Below are positions 42,361-50,102 of a stretch of DNA of 64,000 nucleotides, one piece after another. Source of the DNA: Bacillota bacterium (lineage in GTDB: Bacteria > Bacillota > Clostridia > Oscillospirales > Oscillospiraceae). The notes beneath the pieces are model-generated. The model had not been told where the DNA came from. It saw only the letters and a list, made by a program, of their open reading frames with translations, and did no database searches. The position numbers were made by a program, and so were the translations under genes. Position 1 is the first letter of the stretch, and each line of letters begins with the position of its first letter. The stretch is from assembly GCA_023459875.1 (NCBI GenBank), contig JAEWRY010000049.1:50516-114515 (forward strand), written 5' to 3'.

Positions 42361-42876
42361 ATGAACATGGCGCTGCGGAGTTGGGAGCTAAGAGACGCCG
42401 CCGATCTGGCCGATGCGGTCAATAACAGGAACGTTCAGGACAATTTAAGGGATGGGATACCCTTCCCCTATACCTCCCGAGACGGGGAGGACTTTATCTC
42501 TTCCATGCTGAACGCCCCGAAAGACAGCCTGTACGCCTGGGCCATTACCGTGGACGGCAGGGCGGTCGGCAGCATCGGTGTTTTCCGGCAAAATAATATT
42601 CACAGACGCACCGCCGAAATGGGGTATTACGTGGCGGAGCCCTTCTGGGGAAAGGGAGTTTGCACCTTCGCGGCGAGAGAAGCCTGCGATTCTATTTTCC
42701 GGAATACGGATATCCTGCGCGTTTTCGCCGATCCCTTTGACTATAACGCCGCGTCCTGCCGGGTGCTGGAAAAGGCCGGGTTCCGTTTCGAGGGAGTTCT
42801 GAGAAAGAACGCCGTGAAAAACGGGAAGGTGCTGGACATGAGGATGTACGCGCGGGTAAAGGAGACGGACGACTGA
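42361..42876 (+). CDS. GNAT acetyltransferase, RimJ/RimL type
   Basis: 171 residues from ATG 42361 (AAGGGG about ten bases upstream). GNAT fold of the RimJ/L-like subgroup: N-terminal LRSWELRDAADLADAVNN, the strand VGSIGVFR, AEMGYYVAEPFWGKGV (acetyl-CoA site) and the C-terminal ASCRVLEKAGFRFEGVLRKN. Members modify protein N-termini or small amines and antibiotics; the substrate cannot be told. A TTGAGA...TATCAT-like promoter may lie within the 60 bp upstream. Not in an obvious operon. Confidence 0.85.
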   Translation: MNMALRSWELRDAADLADAVNNRNVQDNLRDGIPFPYTSRDGEDFISSMLNAPKDSLYAWAITVDGRAVGSIGVFRQNNIHRRTAEMGYYVAEPFWGKGVCTFAAREACDSIFRNTDILRVFADPFDYNAASCRVLEKAGFRFEGVLRKNAVKNGKVLDMRMYARVKETDD

Positions 42877-42948
42877 GCGGCAGATTGCGGTCGACTTTTT
42901 GCAGCCTTTATGTTACACTGAGAAAAACAACTTTGACGGGGTGATAGC

Positions 42949-43344
42949 ATGAAAAGCGTAAAGCCGGGACGGGGTCCGTCCTTCATGGGGGGAATCGGCG
43001 CCGCCGGCGCCGCCGTGTTCGGCGTTATATGGACCCTTACCGCGCTCTCGATGGGGGCGCCCCCTCTATTCCCTTTATTCGGCGTTGTGTTTGTGGCCAT
43101 GGGTGTGATTCAGGCGATCTATAATTTTAAAAACGCCACGAGTAAAGACCGGTACTCCTCCTTCGACATCACAGGCGACGGCGAGGAGCCCGACCCGCTC
43201 AACGAGAGGTTCGGCAGGCAGGAGGACGAATCCTTGCCGACGTCACTTGGCGGGGACGAAGAAAACGGAAATTTCTGCCCTTACTGCGGAGCGAGGATCA
43301 AGCCGGATTTCGAGTTCTGCAAACAGTGCGGGAAGAAAATCTGA
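42949..43344 (+). CDS. Two-helix membrane protein with C-terminal zinc ribbon
   Basis: 131 residues. Two membrane helices (about 12-35 and 41-58), an acidic linker, then a zinc-ribbon (FCPYCGARIKPDFEFCKQCGKK) with two CxxC pairs at the very C-terminus. This layout is common among small uncharacterised Firmicute membrane proteins. RBS GGGGTGAT upstream of ATG. The ribbon faces the cytoplasm if the helices form a hairpin. Function unknown. Confidence 0.75.
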   Translation: MKSVKPGRGPSFMGGIGAAGAAVFGVIWTLTALSMGAPPLFPLFGVVFVAMGVIQAIYNFKNATSKDRYSSFDITGDGEEPDPLNERFGRQEDESLPTSLGGDEENGNFCPYCGARIKPDFEFCKQCGKKI

Positions 43345-43397
43345 ATCCTCGCAACGGGGATCTGGGAGAGACACGGGTGGTACATGTGCTGACCGCT

Positions 43398-43429
43398 AAG
43401 ATTCTTCGGCCCTCGGCCTCAGAATGACA
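43398..43429. repeat. REP-like dispersed repeat, single arm
   Basis: AAGATTCTTCGGCCCTCGGC then CTCAGAATGACA. It is nearly identical to the copies at 44558 and 31539. In the 320-bp gap before the deacetylase gene, the remaining sequence holds only the hairpin at 43549. Confidence 0.8.
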
Positions 43430-43548
43430 CGTTTTTTGCAGATCTTCGGTGTGGAAGGGTTACATATGACAGGGCTTCGGTTGGATAGGAGTTCGGTTGG
43501 GCGGGCTGCGACAGGCCGGGGTTCGGTATTTGGTATGATAATTTTTTT

Positions 43549-43587
43549 GGCGGCGTCTCATATATTTTGAGACGCCGCCAGTTTTTT
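43549..43587. terminator. GCGTCTCA-family terminator hairpin
   Basis: GGCGGCGTCTCA / TGAGACGCCGCC with loop TATATTT and a TTTTTTT tract, preceded by ATTTTTTT on the other side, so bidirectional. Confidence 0.85.
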
Positions 43588-43664
43588 TGCGGAATCTTCG
43601 GAAACCTCATAATTTGGACCCACTCGCAGTATATTTTAACCTGAAGGGTTTTGGGAGGTGCGGC

Positions 43665-44546
43665 TTGTTGATCATCAGGGTGAATCGGTATCTTCTGAAC
43701 GTCGCGCTGGTCCTCGTGCTGCTGCTGAGCTTCGCTTTCTCCGGTTATCAGGCCTGGAGCGACGCCATACTTACGGGGGATGCCAATCCGGTCTACGTTC
43801 CCATTTTGATGTACCATGAAATAAAGCCATACAAACTGGGCAAGGACGTCATCTCCCCCTATGAATTTGAAAGCGACCTCAAATACCTGAAGGCGAATCA
43901 TTACAACACCATTACCATGACGCAGTTAATTAATTATGTAAATGGCGGGGAGCTTTTGCCCGAGAATCCCATTATCTTATCCTTTGACGACGGATATCTG
44001 AGCACTTATAAATACGCGTTTCCGCTGCTCCAAAAATATAACGCGAAAATCGTCTTTTCCATCATCGGAAAAAACACCGATGATTTTACCAGAATCCCCG
44101 ACGACAACCTGGACTACTCCCACGTGACCTGGGCACAACTGAGCGATATGCTCGATTCCGGACTGGTGGAGGTGCAGAACCACACCTATAACCTGCACGC
44201 CATCAAAGGCAGATTCGGATGCCTGCAGCTCAGCTCGGAGTCCTTCGAGCACTATGAGAAGGTTCTCACAGACGACATCGAGAAGCTGCAAAACGAGCTG
44301 CTCATCATCACCGGTTCACTGCCGAACACCTTTACCTATCCCTATGGAAAGAAAAGCGACTCTACGGAAAAAATCATTAAAAAGCTGGGGTTCGAGGCCA
44401 CCTTATCCTGTGACTACGGGATCAACAAAATCACAAACGACCCTGACGTTCTTTACGGGCTCAAGAGGATCTGCCGGTCTCACGGAGGCGACCTGGGAAA
44501 GTTTTTAAAGGAGGCGCAGAAGACCCTGCGCCTGAAGAAAAAATAA
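43665..44546 (+). CDS. Membrane-anchored polysaccharide deacetylase
   Basis: 293 residues from TTG 43665 with GGGAGG 6 bases upstream. One N-terminal membrane helix (about 7-30), then a NodB-type carbohydrate esterase 4 domain: YVPILMYHEI, the catalytic LSFDDGYLSTY (metal-binding Asp pair) near residue 105, the His pair in VQNHTYNLH near 170, and FTYPYGKKSD near 225. It should remove acetyl groups from a cell-surface glycan outside the membrane. It is the last chromosomal gene before the phage late operon. Confidence 0.92.
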   Translation: MLIIRVNRYLLNVALVLVLLLSFAFSGYQAWSDAILTGDANPVYVPILMYHEIKPYKLGKDVISPYEFESDLKYLKANHYNTITMTQLINYVNGGELLPENPIILSFDDGYLSTYKYAFPLLQKYNAKIVFSIIGKNTDDFTRIPDDNLDYSHVTWAQLSDMLDSGLVEVQNHTYNLHAIKGRFGCLQLSSESFEHYEKVLTDDIEKLQNELLIITGSLPNTFTYPYGKKSDSTEKIIKKLGFEATLSCDYGINKITNDPDVLYGLKRICRSHGGDLGKFLKEAQKTLRLKKK

Positions 44547-44557
44547 GCGGACACGCC

Positions 44558-44589
44558 AAGATTCTTCGGCCTTCGGCATCAGAATGACA
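44558..44589. repeat. REP-like dispersed repeat, single arm
   Basis: AAGATTCTTCGGCCTTCGGC then ATCAGAATGACA; last copy before the prophage, none is seen inside it. Confidence 0.78.
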
Positions 44590-44602
44590 GAATGGTTTAA
44601 CA

Positions 44603-44640
44603 GCCCCGCAGTGGCTTCACTGCGGGGCATTTGTTATTTT
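44603..44640 (+). terminator. Intrinsic terminator at the host/prophage junction
   Basis: GCCCCGCAGTG / CACTGCGGGGC with loop GCTT, then ATTTGTTATTTT. It insulates the deacetylase gene from the phage operon. Confidence 0.88.
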
Positions 44641-44664
44641 ATACAATTTAAATCGCTTATATTT

Positions 44665-44691
44665 GGTTATTATGACGATACCATAATTACC
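44665..44691 (+). promoter_or_regulatory. Inverted repeat before the phage late operon
   Basis: GGTTATTATG and CATAATTACC, 9 of 10 paired, spacer 7, in an AT-rich stretch 56 bp before the terminase start. It is a candidate operator or late-promoter region; no convincing -35/-10 pair was assigned. Confidence 0.4.
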
Positions 44692-44746
44692 GCTTCGGGG
44701 GCCTATTTCTTTGGAAGGCGTATTTCAAGGAGGCGGTGAAGCGAAC

Positions 44747-45160
44747 GTGGCAAAACGCGGAAAAGGAAACGAAGACGAAAAGAAAAAGCACAAGGCAGCT
44801 TGTAATCTGACCGCCGGAGAACTGGAGGCGAAGATCGGAGATTATTTCTCCCGCTGCGGCGAGACGGGGTGGAAACCAAACTGGCAAGGGCTGGCAGTCT
44901 TCCTGGGTGAAACCAGCCAGACACTCACATGTTGGGCTGAGGGCGGCAGGGGCACAGATGCGGAGTCCGCGCGCCTTCTTAAAAAGGCGGCGGACACCAT
45001 CTCCGACCAGCTTCAGCAGCGCACCGACTCCATGGCGATGATCTCGGTGAAGCAGACGCTCTACGGCGGCTTTGCGGAAAAACCAAGGGAGAACTCCGAC
45101 AGGAAGGTGACCATAGAGGTGAAGTTCGGGGGGAAAGGCGAGGATGAATACGGGAAATGA
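44747..45160 (+). CDS. Phage terminase small subunit
   Basis: 137 residues from GTG 44747, about 12 bases after AAGGAGG; the longer frame beginning at 44711 starts before that site. Highly charged N-terminus (KRGKGNEDEKKKH), then a helical DNA-binding region (LTAGELEAKIGDYFSRC, WQGLAVFLGETSQTLTCW) typical of TerS HTH domains, a long helix and a C-terminal beta strand (KVTIEVKFGG). It recognises the packaging site and recruits the large subunit. Assignment is supported by the large terminase that follows with a 4-bp overlap. Confidence 0.82.
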   Translation: MAKRGKGNEDEKKKHKAACNLTAGELEAKIGDYFSRCGETGWKPNWQGLAVFLGETSQTLTCWAEGGRGTDAESARLLKKAADTISDQLQQRTDSMAMISVKQTLYGGFAEKPRENSDRKVTIEVKFGGKGEDEYGK

Positions 45161-46593
45161 CCGATCCTAAAAGGCGCATCAGTAAGAAGTCGGGGGACCT
45201 TTCGGTCCGGCTGCCTTTGCCGAAGCCTAACAAGAAGCAGAGGGAATTCTTCCTCTCCCGGAAGCGGTACACGGCTTACGGCGGAGCCAGGGCGGGAGGC
45301 AAATCCTGGGCGGTGAGGGTGAAGGCGCTGGCAGGAGCGCTTTTCAATCCGGGTATCCGCATTCTTATCATGCGAAGAACTTACCCCGAACTGGAAGCCA
45401 CCATGATCGGACCGCTTCTCACCCTGATGGGCGGGGCTTCTGCGGGCGGGAAGCCGGGAGCGGAATATCTGGGAGCCTACAACGCCACCCAGAGGACGGT
45501 TTTTTTTACGAACGGCTCCACCATTAAGTTCGGACACCTGCAGAACCAGTCCGCCCTCACCGAGTATCAGGGGCAGGAATACGACTGGATCTTCCTCGAC
45601 GAGGCAACCCACTTCACCGAGTATGAATTCCGCACGCTGGGAGCCTGCCTGCGGGGGGTAAACGGCATAGCCAAGCGCATGTACCTGACCTGCAACCCCG
45701 GCGGGGTGGGACATGCCTGGGTGAAGCGGCTCTTCGTCAACAGAGAGTACGACCTTACGAGGGAAAATCCGGACGATTACTTCTTCATTCCGGCGACGGT
45801 GGACGACAACACGGCGCTTTCCGGCTCAGAGCGGGCCGATTACATCGCCTTTCTGGAGCTGCTGCCCGAGGACATCAGGGCCGCGCACCGCTACGGCGAT
45901 TGGGACGCGCTGGCGGGTCAGTTCTTCTGCGAATTCAGGCGGGGAGTTCACACCTGCTCCCCCTTCCCTATCCCCCGCGAGTGGCCGCGCTACCGGGTCT
46001 TCGACTACGGGCTTGACCTCTTCGCCTGTTACTGGGCAGCCATCGACTGCGGCGAGCGGATTTGGGTTTACCGGGAGTACTGCGAGAAGAACCTTTACCT
46101 CTCCGACGCGGCAAACGCCATGCGCGCGCTCACGCCGGAGGATGAAGCCATTGAGTTCACCATCGCGCCGCCGGACATGTGGAACCGGAGGCAGGAGACG
46201 GGACGCTCGGCGGCGGACATCTTCACGGAAAACGGCGTGGGGCTGGTCAAATGCAGGAACGCCAGAGCCCAGGGGTGGCTTGTGATGAAGGAGTTTTTCA
46301 AAATGCGTAAGGACGGAAAGCCGGGGATCGTCTTCTTTGAAGACTGCGACCGCATTCTGCGGGATATCCCCGCGCTCCTCCACGACGAAGACAATCCCAA
46401 CGACATCTCGGATTTCGACCACAGCATTACACACGGGCCGGACGCCATCCGCTACCTGTGCATGTACCGGGCACTCGGCGCTTCCGGCGGAAAAGGCTCA
46501 GGGGCCGGAGCCAACGCGGAGGACGGGCAGGAGGAGGACTACGACGAGGCGATGCGCGGCGGCGAGGCAACGCAGAGCTATCTTAATTACTAG
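45157..46593 (+). CDS. Phage terminase large subunit
   Basis: 478 residues. ATPase with P-loop YGGARAGGKSWA near residue 42-50 and Walker B DWIFLDEATHFT near 145-155, then a coupling TCNPGGVGHAW motif near 180. The C-terminal nuclease begins at RVFDYGLDLFA near 280 with the first catalytic Asp. Acidic, Gly-rich C-terminal tail. It packages DNA into the prohead. The Terminase_6/P22-gp2-like order of motifs fits headful-type enzymes, but packaging mode is not provable here. Confidence 0.94.
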   Translation: MTDPKRRISKKSGDLSVRLPLPKPNKKQREFFLSRKRYTAYGGARAGGKSWAVRVKALAGALFNPGIRILIMRRTYPELEATMIGPLLTLMGGASAGGKPGAEYLGAYNATQRTVFFTNGSTIKFGHLQNQSALTEYQGQEYDWIFLDEATHFTEYEFRTLGACLRGVNGIAKRMYLTCNPGGVGHAWVKRLFVNREYDLTRENPDDYFFIPATVDDNTALSGSERADYIAFLELLPEDIRAAHRYGDWDALAGQFFCEFRRGVHTCSPFPIPREWPRYRVFDYGLDLFACYWAAIDCGERIWVYREYCEKNLYLSDAANAMRALTPEDEAIEFTIAPPDMWNRRQETGRSAADIFTENGVGLVKCRNARAQGWLVMKEFFKMRKDGKPGIVFFEDCDRILRDIPALLHDEDNPNDISDFDHSITHGPDAIRYLCMYRALGASGGKGSGAGANAEDGQEEDYDEAMRGGEATQSYLNY

Positions 46594-46603
46594 GAGGTCA
46601 GAT

Positions 46604-46813
46604 ATGTTTTTTCACGACATCGTGACGGCGCTGGGAGAGATCAGCTCCAAGCTGGACGTTCTCATCCAGGCGCGAAGGCCTGACCCAGGCGGGGAAGCCG
46701 ACGGCGGGGAGGAACCCGAGAAGGAAAAGAGAGACGAAAAGGAACTCAGGGAGGGTATTGCGAATCTCATGAGCTACGACCCCTTTCGGAAGAAACGGAG
46801 CGAGGACGAATGA
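46604..46813 (+). CDS. Small phage protein between terminase and portal
   Basis: 69 residues from ATG 46604 behind TAGGAGG. N-terminal amphipathic helix (FFHDIVTALGEISSKLDVLI), then a highly acidic/basic low-complexity stretch (GGEEPEKEKRDEKELREG) and a basic end. The stop overlaps the portal start as ATGA. Unrecognised; such small proteins at this position are often head-assembly accessories. Confidence 0.7.
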   Translation: MFFHDIVTALGEISSKLDVLIQARRPDPGGEADGGEEPEKEKRDEKELREGIANLMSYDPFRKKRSEDE

Positions 46814-48666
46814 GCGAAACGCGCGCGGCACCGGAGAAAATCTGGCAGGAGTACCAGAAAGGTATTGATTTTAAAACCCAGCTCAACCTCTACGACACCG
46901 TGGAGGCCAACGAGAACTTTTACATCGGCAAGCAGTGGGAGGGCGTCACCTCCAACGGACTGCCCACGCCCACCTTCAATTTCGTGCGGCGCATCGTACT
47001 CTACCTGGTGGCCTCCACCGCCACCGACAATTTAAAACTCTCCTCCTCTCCCCTGTCGTCCGCGGGGACTTTCTCCGCATTCGAGGTGGAAAAGGTTTGC
47101 TCCATCGTGAACGCCCAGTTCGACGCCCTCTTTGAGCAGAACAAACTGGGAAAGATGATCCGCGACTTTATGAGAAACGCCGCGGTGGACGGGGACGGGT
47201 GCATTTACACCTATTTCGATCCGGAGCTGGAGACCGGGCAGAAGGCAAAGGGCGGCATCCGCGCCGAGCTTCTGGAAAACACCCGGGTCTTTTTCGGGGA
47301 CTCCAACAGCCGGGAGGTGCAGAGCCAGCCTTACCTGCTCATCTCCCGGAGGGAGAGGGTGGAGGACGTGAAAAGGCGGGCGGAACGGTATGGGGGCGTT
47401 CCCGACGCCGTGAAGCCGGACGGCGACGACGCGAACAACCGCTTCGACGCCATGACCGACGGAAAATGCACCACGGTCCTGAGGCTCTGGAAGGATGAGA
47501 AGAGCGGAGAGGTCCGAGGGGCGGAGGCGGCGCGAAACGCCGTAATCCGGCCTGAGTGGGGCACCGGGCAGAAGCTCTATCCTTTAGTGTGGATGCCGTG
47601 GGACTATGTACAGAACTGCTGCCACGGGCAGGCGGCGGTTACGGGACTCATCCCCAACCAGGTATTTGTCAATAAAATGTTCGCCATGACCATGCTCTCC
47701 CTCATGACCACGGCCTACCCCAAGATCGTCTACGACAAAACAAGGATCGCCAAGTGGGATTCCCGGGTGGGGGCGGCCATCGGGGTAAACGGCGGGGACG
47801 TGGCAAACGTGGCAAAGACCATCGACCCCGCCGCGATCTCCCCCCAGGTAAGCCAGTTCATCAACCTGGCCATTAACCTTACCAAGGAGTTCATGGGGGC
47901 CACGGACGCCGCCCTGGGCGACGTGCGGCCCGACAACACCAGCGCCATCCTCGCGCTGCAGAAGGCTTCGTCGGTACCGATGGAGCTGACCAAGCACAAC
48001 CTCTACCAGTGCATCGAGGAACTGGGGATCATTTGGCTTGACATGATGCGCGCCTATTACGGGGTTCGCTATGTGGAGGCCAGGCCCACCGGCAAGGAGC
48101 TTTCCGCGGGTGAACCCGACGAGAAAGCCCCGAGGCTTTTCGACTTCGCGGGTCTCTCCGACATTCCCATGTCGCTGAAGCTGGATGTTGGCGGGTCCGC
48201 CTACTGGAGCGAGATCGCGCAGATGAACACCCTGGATAACCTCCTTATGAAAAAGCAGATTAACGTCATCGACTATCTGGAGCGTGTGCCGAACGGATAT
48301 ATCTCGAATCAGCAGGAGCTGATCGATACGCTCCGGGAGCGCCAGAAGGCGGAAGAGGGCGGTTCGGAAGGCGGCGGGATGGAAGGCCTTTTGAAGGCGG
48401 CCGGAGGCGGGGGTCTGTCGGGAATGAAAGCGGCTTTGCGGGGAGCAGCTGCCTCCGCTCCGGAAGGAAATATGCCAAGCCCCGGAGCGCAGGAAACTCT
48501 GCCGGATTTGCGTGGGACGGCACCGATGGTGATGACTCCTTTGCTTCAGCTTGCAAAAGCTAGCAAGGCGGGAGCGGGCATACCCGGCGCCGGATTGGGG
48601 CAGGCCACTCCCCTGCTCGATCAGTTCCGGCGGGCGATGAAGAAGAGCGAAGGTAAATTGAAATGA
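46810..48666 (+). CDS. Phage portal protein
   Basis: 618 residues. The order of features fits a P22-type portal: N-terminal helices with YDTVEANENFYIGKQWEGV, a clip/stem core (LPTPTFNFVRRIVLYLVAS...), a wing with YDKTRIAKWDSRVG, and a C-terminal Gly/Ala-rich region (about 515-600) that could form part of a barrel-like extension. The portal is the dodecameric DNA gate at one vertex. Position directly after the terminases confirms the call. Confidence 0.88.
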   Translation: MSETRAAPEKIWQEYQKGIDFKTQLNLYDTVEANENFYIGKQWEGVTSNGLPTPTFNFVRRIVLYLVASTATDNLKLSSSPLSSAGTFSAFEVEKVCSIVNAQFDALFEQNKLGKMIRDFMRNAAVDGDGCIYTYFDPELETGQKAKGGIRAELLENTRVFFGDSNSREVQSQPYLLISRRERVEDVKRRAERYGGVPDAVKPDGDDANNRFDAMTDGKCTTVLRLWKDEKSGEVRGAEAARNAVIRPEWGTGQKLYPLVWMPWDYVQNCCHGQAAVTGLIPNQVFVNKMFAMTMLSLMTTAYPKIVYDKTRIAKWDSRVGAAIGVNGGDVANVAKTIDPAAISPQVSQFINLAINLTKEFMGATDAALGDVRPDNTSAILALQKASSVPMELTKHNLYQCIEELGIIWLDMMRAYYGVRYVEARPTGKELSAGEPDEKAPRLFDFAGLSDIPMSLKLDVGGSAYWSEIAQMNTLDNLLMKKQINVIDYLERVPNGYISNQQELIDTLRERQKAEEGGSEGGGMEGLLKAAGGGGLSGMKAALRGAAASAPEGNMPSPGAQETLPDLRGTAPMVMTPLLQLAKASKAGAGIPGAGLGQATPLLDQFRRAMKKSEGKLK

Positions 48667-48887
48667 CGCTTAATGAACTAATGTATGCAAAGTCAACATT
48701 ATCCGGTTTATTAAATTTCTCTATCCGAAGCGGACTGATTGTCGGAGAAAAATGTGAATCTTGTGGAGTGGAAATACATGAAAAGGATACAAATCCTGCA
48801 TATCGCTGTCGCTGCAGTTACGAATATGCTCTTATAATAGCTATTAGATGTTTAAATATGGTAATAGATCAAAAGGAAATTACCTGA
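48663..48887 (+). CDS. Small AT-rich zinc-ribbon-like protein (phage cargo)
   Basis: 74 residues, ATGA overlap with the portal stop. It contains CESCGVEIHEKD...YRCRC, a four-Cys pattern that could bind Zn, followed by a hydrophobic helix (YALIIAIRCLNMVI). Base composition turns abruptly AT-rich exactly at this gene and stays so to about 49190, unlike all phage structural genes around it. Probably acquired cargo; function unknown. Confidence 0.65.
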   Translation: MTLNELMYAKSTLSGLLNFSIRSGLIVGEKCESCGVEIHEKDTNPAYRCRCSYEYALIIAIRCLNMVIDQKEIT

Positions 48888-49102
48888 TATCTGTCTGTAT
48901 CAGGATTCTCGTTAAAAATCGAACTTAATGTCCTTATACATGTAGAGCAAGGTTCACCACCATGACAATCTTCACAACCATTGCTTAGAAATATCTTTCT
49001 ATCCTCAGTTAACATCCAATATATCCAATTTTCTTTTTCACGTCGTATAATATCTTCTTTACATTTTACCTTAATAGGGAAAGAGCCAGTATTTGAATTC
49101 AT
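48869..49102 (-). CDS. Reverse-strand Cys-rich small protein (putative moron)
   Basis: 77 residues on the opposite strand to every other phage gene. A GGGGG site precedes the ATG, and a TATAAT-like -10 lies just upstream on the minus strand in an AT-rich stretch. The core is a tight Cys cluster, NGCEDCHGGEPCSTC, suitable for one zinc or an Fe-S cluster. Its 3' end overlaps the 3' end of the + strand 74-residue gene by 19 bp. Own promoter, reversed strand and foreign base composition are the usual marks of a phage moron expressed in the lysogen. No family recognised. Confidence 0.6.
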   Translation of the reverse strand: MNSNTGSFPIKVKCKEDIIRREKENWIYWMLTEDRKIFLSNGCEDCHGGEPCSTCIRTLSSIFNENPDTDRYQVISF

Positions 49103-49247
49103 TTTATTACCCCCTTACACAAAGTATTATAATACAATTTTTCTATATTCGATATTAATTTACAATATTTTCTTATCTAAGCCAATCGCGGCAGACCAGC
49201 CGCTTTGGATATCATTTGGGCAGACCACAGCCCAGGGAGGAAATTTC

Positions 49248-50063
49248 ATGGAAGAACTTTTGGACACCGGCGCTCCCAGCGAGGAGGTCATCGACACGGC
49301 ATGGCAGGAGGAGTGCGCTGAGACTCCGGACGCCGGGGAGCGGGATTGGGAGCTGGACGCGGACCAGCGTGCGGAAAAACCCGACTCTAACGACCCGGAA
49401 AATGGCGCGCCCCAGGCTGAGGGGCTGGCAGGCAAGCAGGCTTCCAAGCCCGCAGGAGGCCAAGAAGCGACTTTTACCCTGAAGCATCTGGGTGAGGTGC
49501 GCACGGTGAGTAAAGACGAGGTGGTGAAGCTGGCCCAGAAGGGTATGGATTACGACAGGGTGCGCGCAGAACGGGACGAGCTGCGAAGCGCCAACCGGCA
49601 GGGGGAACCGTCCTCTTCCCTCCTCTCGTCCTTTGCCAAAAAGAGCGGAATGGGCACGGAGCAATACCTGGAGCAGCTGCGAAAGCAGGACCTCATGCGC
49701 TCGGGCCTCTCCGAGCAGTCCGCAAACGCCCGCCTCGCCGAGGAAAAAGCTGCCTCGACCAGAGCTCAGGAGACTACGCGCAGGGAGCAGGCGGCCTCCG
49801 AGGCCAGGACGGCCTCCATGCAGCGGTTCCTGAGGACCTACCCCCAGGTGAAGCCGGAGGAAATTCCCAGGGAGGTGTGGAAGGAGGTTTCGAAGGGCGG
49901 CGACCTGACCGCGGCTTACACCTTCCACAAAAACCGCTCGCTGGAGGCGGAGCTTGCCGCCGAGCGGCAGAACGCGCAGGGCGCGCAGAGGTCTACCGGC
50001 TCCATGGCCACCAGGGGCGCCGGAAAGCAGGACGAATTTGACCGCTGGTGGAACGACGAATAA
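49248..50063 (+). CDS. Phage scaffold protein
   Basis: 271 residues from ATG 49248 with GGGAGGAAA upstream; the frame is open further 5' into the AT-rich island but that part is not phage-like. Very acidic N-terminus (Glu/Asp/Pro-rich, 1-85), then helical coiled regions (DYDRVRAERDELRSANR, RLAEEKAASTRAQETTRREQA) and a C-terminal segment ending DEFDRWWND. This composition and its position directly before the coat gene are typical of internal scaffolds. Confidence 0.82.
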   Translation: MEELLDTGAPSEEVIDTAWQEECAETPDAGERDWELDADQRAEKPDSNDPENGAPQAEGLAGKQASKPAGGQEATFTLKHLGEVRTVSKDEVVKLAQKGMDYDRVRAERDELRSANRQGEPSSSLLSSFAKKSGMGTEQYLEQLRKQDLMRSGLSEQSANARLAEEKAASTRAQETTRREQAASEARTASMQRFLRTYPQVKPEEIPREVWKEVSKGGDLTAAYTFHKNRSLEAELAAERQNAQGAQRSTGSMATRGAGKQDEFDRWWNDE

Positions 50064-50102
50064 TTTTACTTAGCCCGCGCGACGGGCGGAAAGGACTTAT
50101 TT

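Noticed and set aside
48981..49247. N-terminal extension of the scaffold frame into the AT-rich island
   Set aside because: Hydrophobic, compositionally unlike the scaffold and overlapping the reverse-strand gene; a better ATG with GGGAGG is at 49248.
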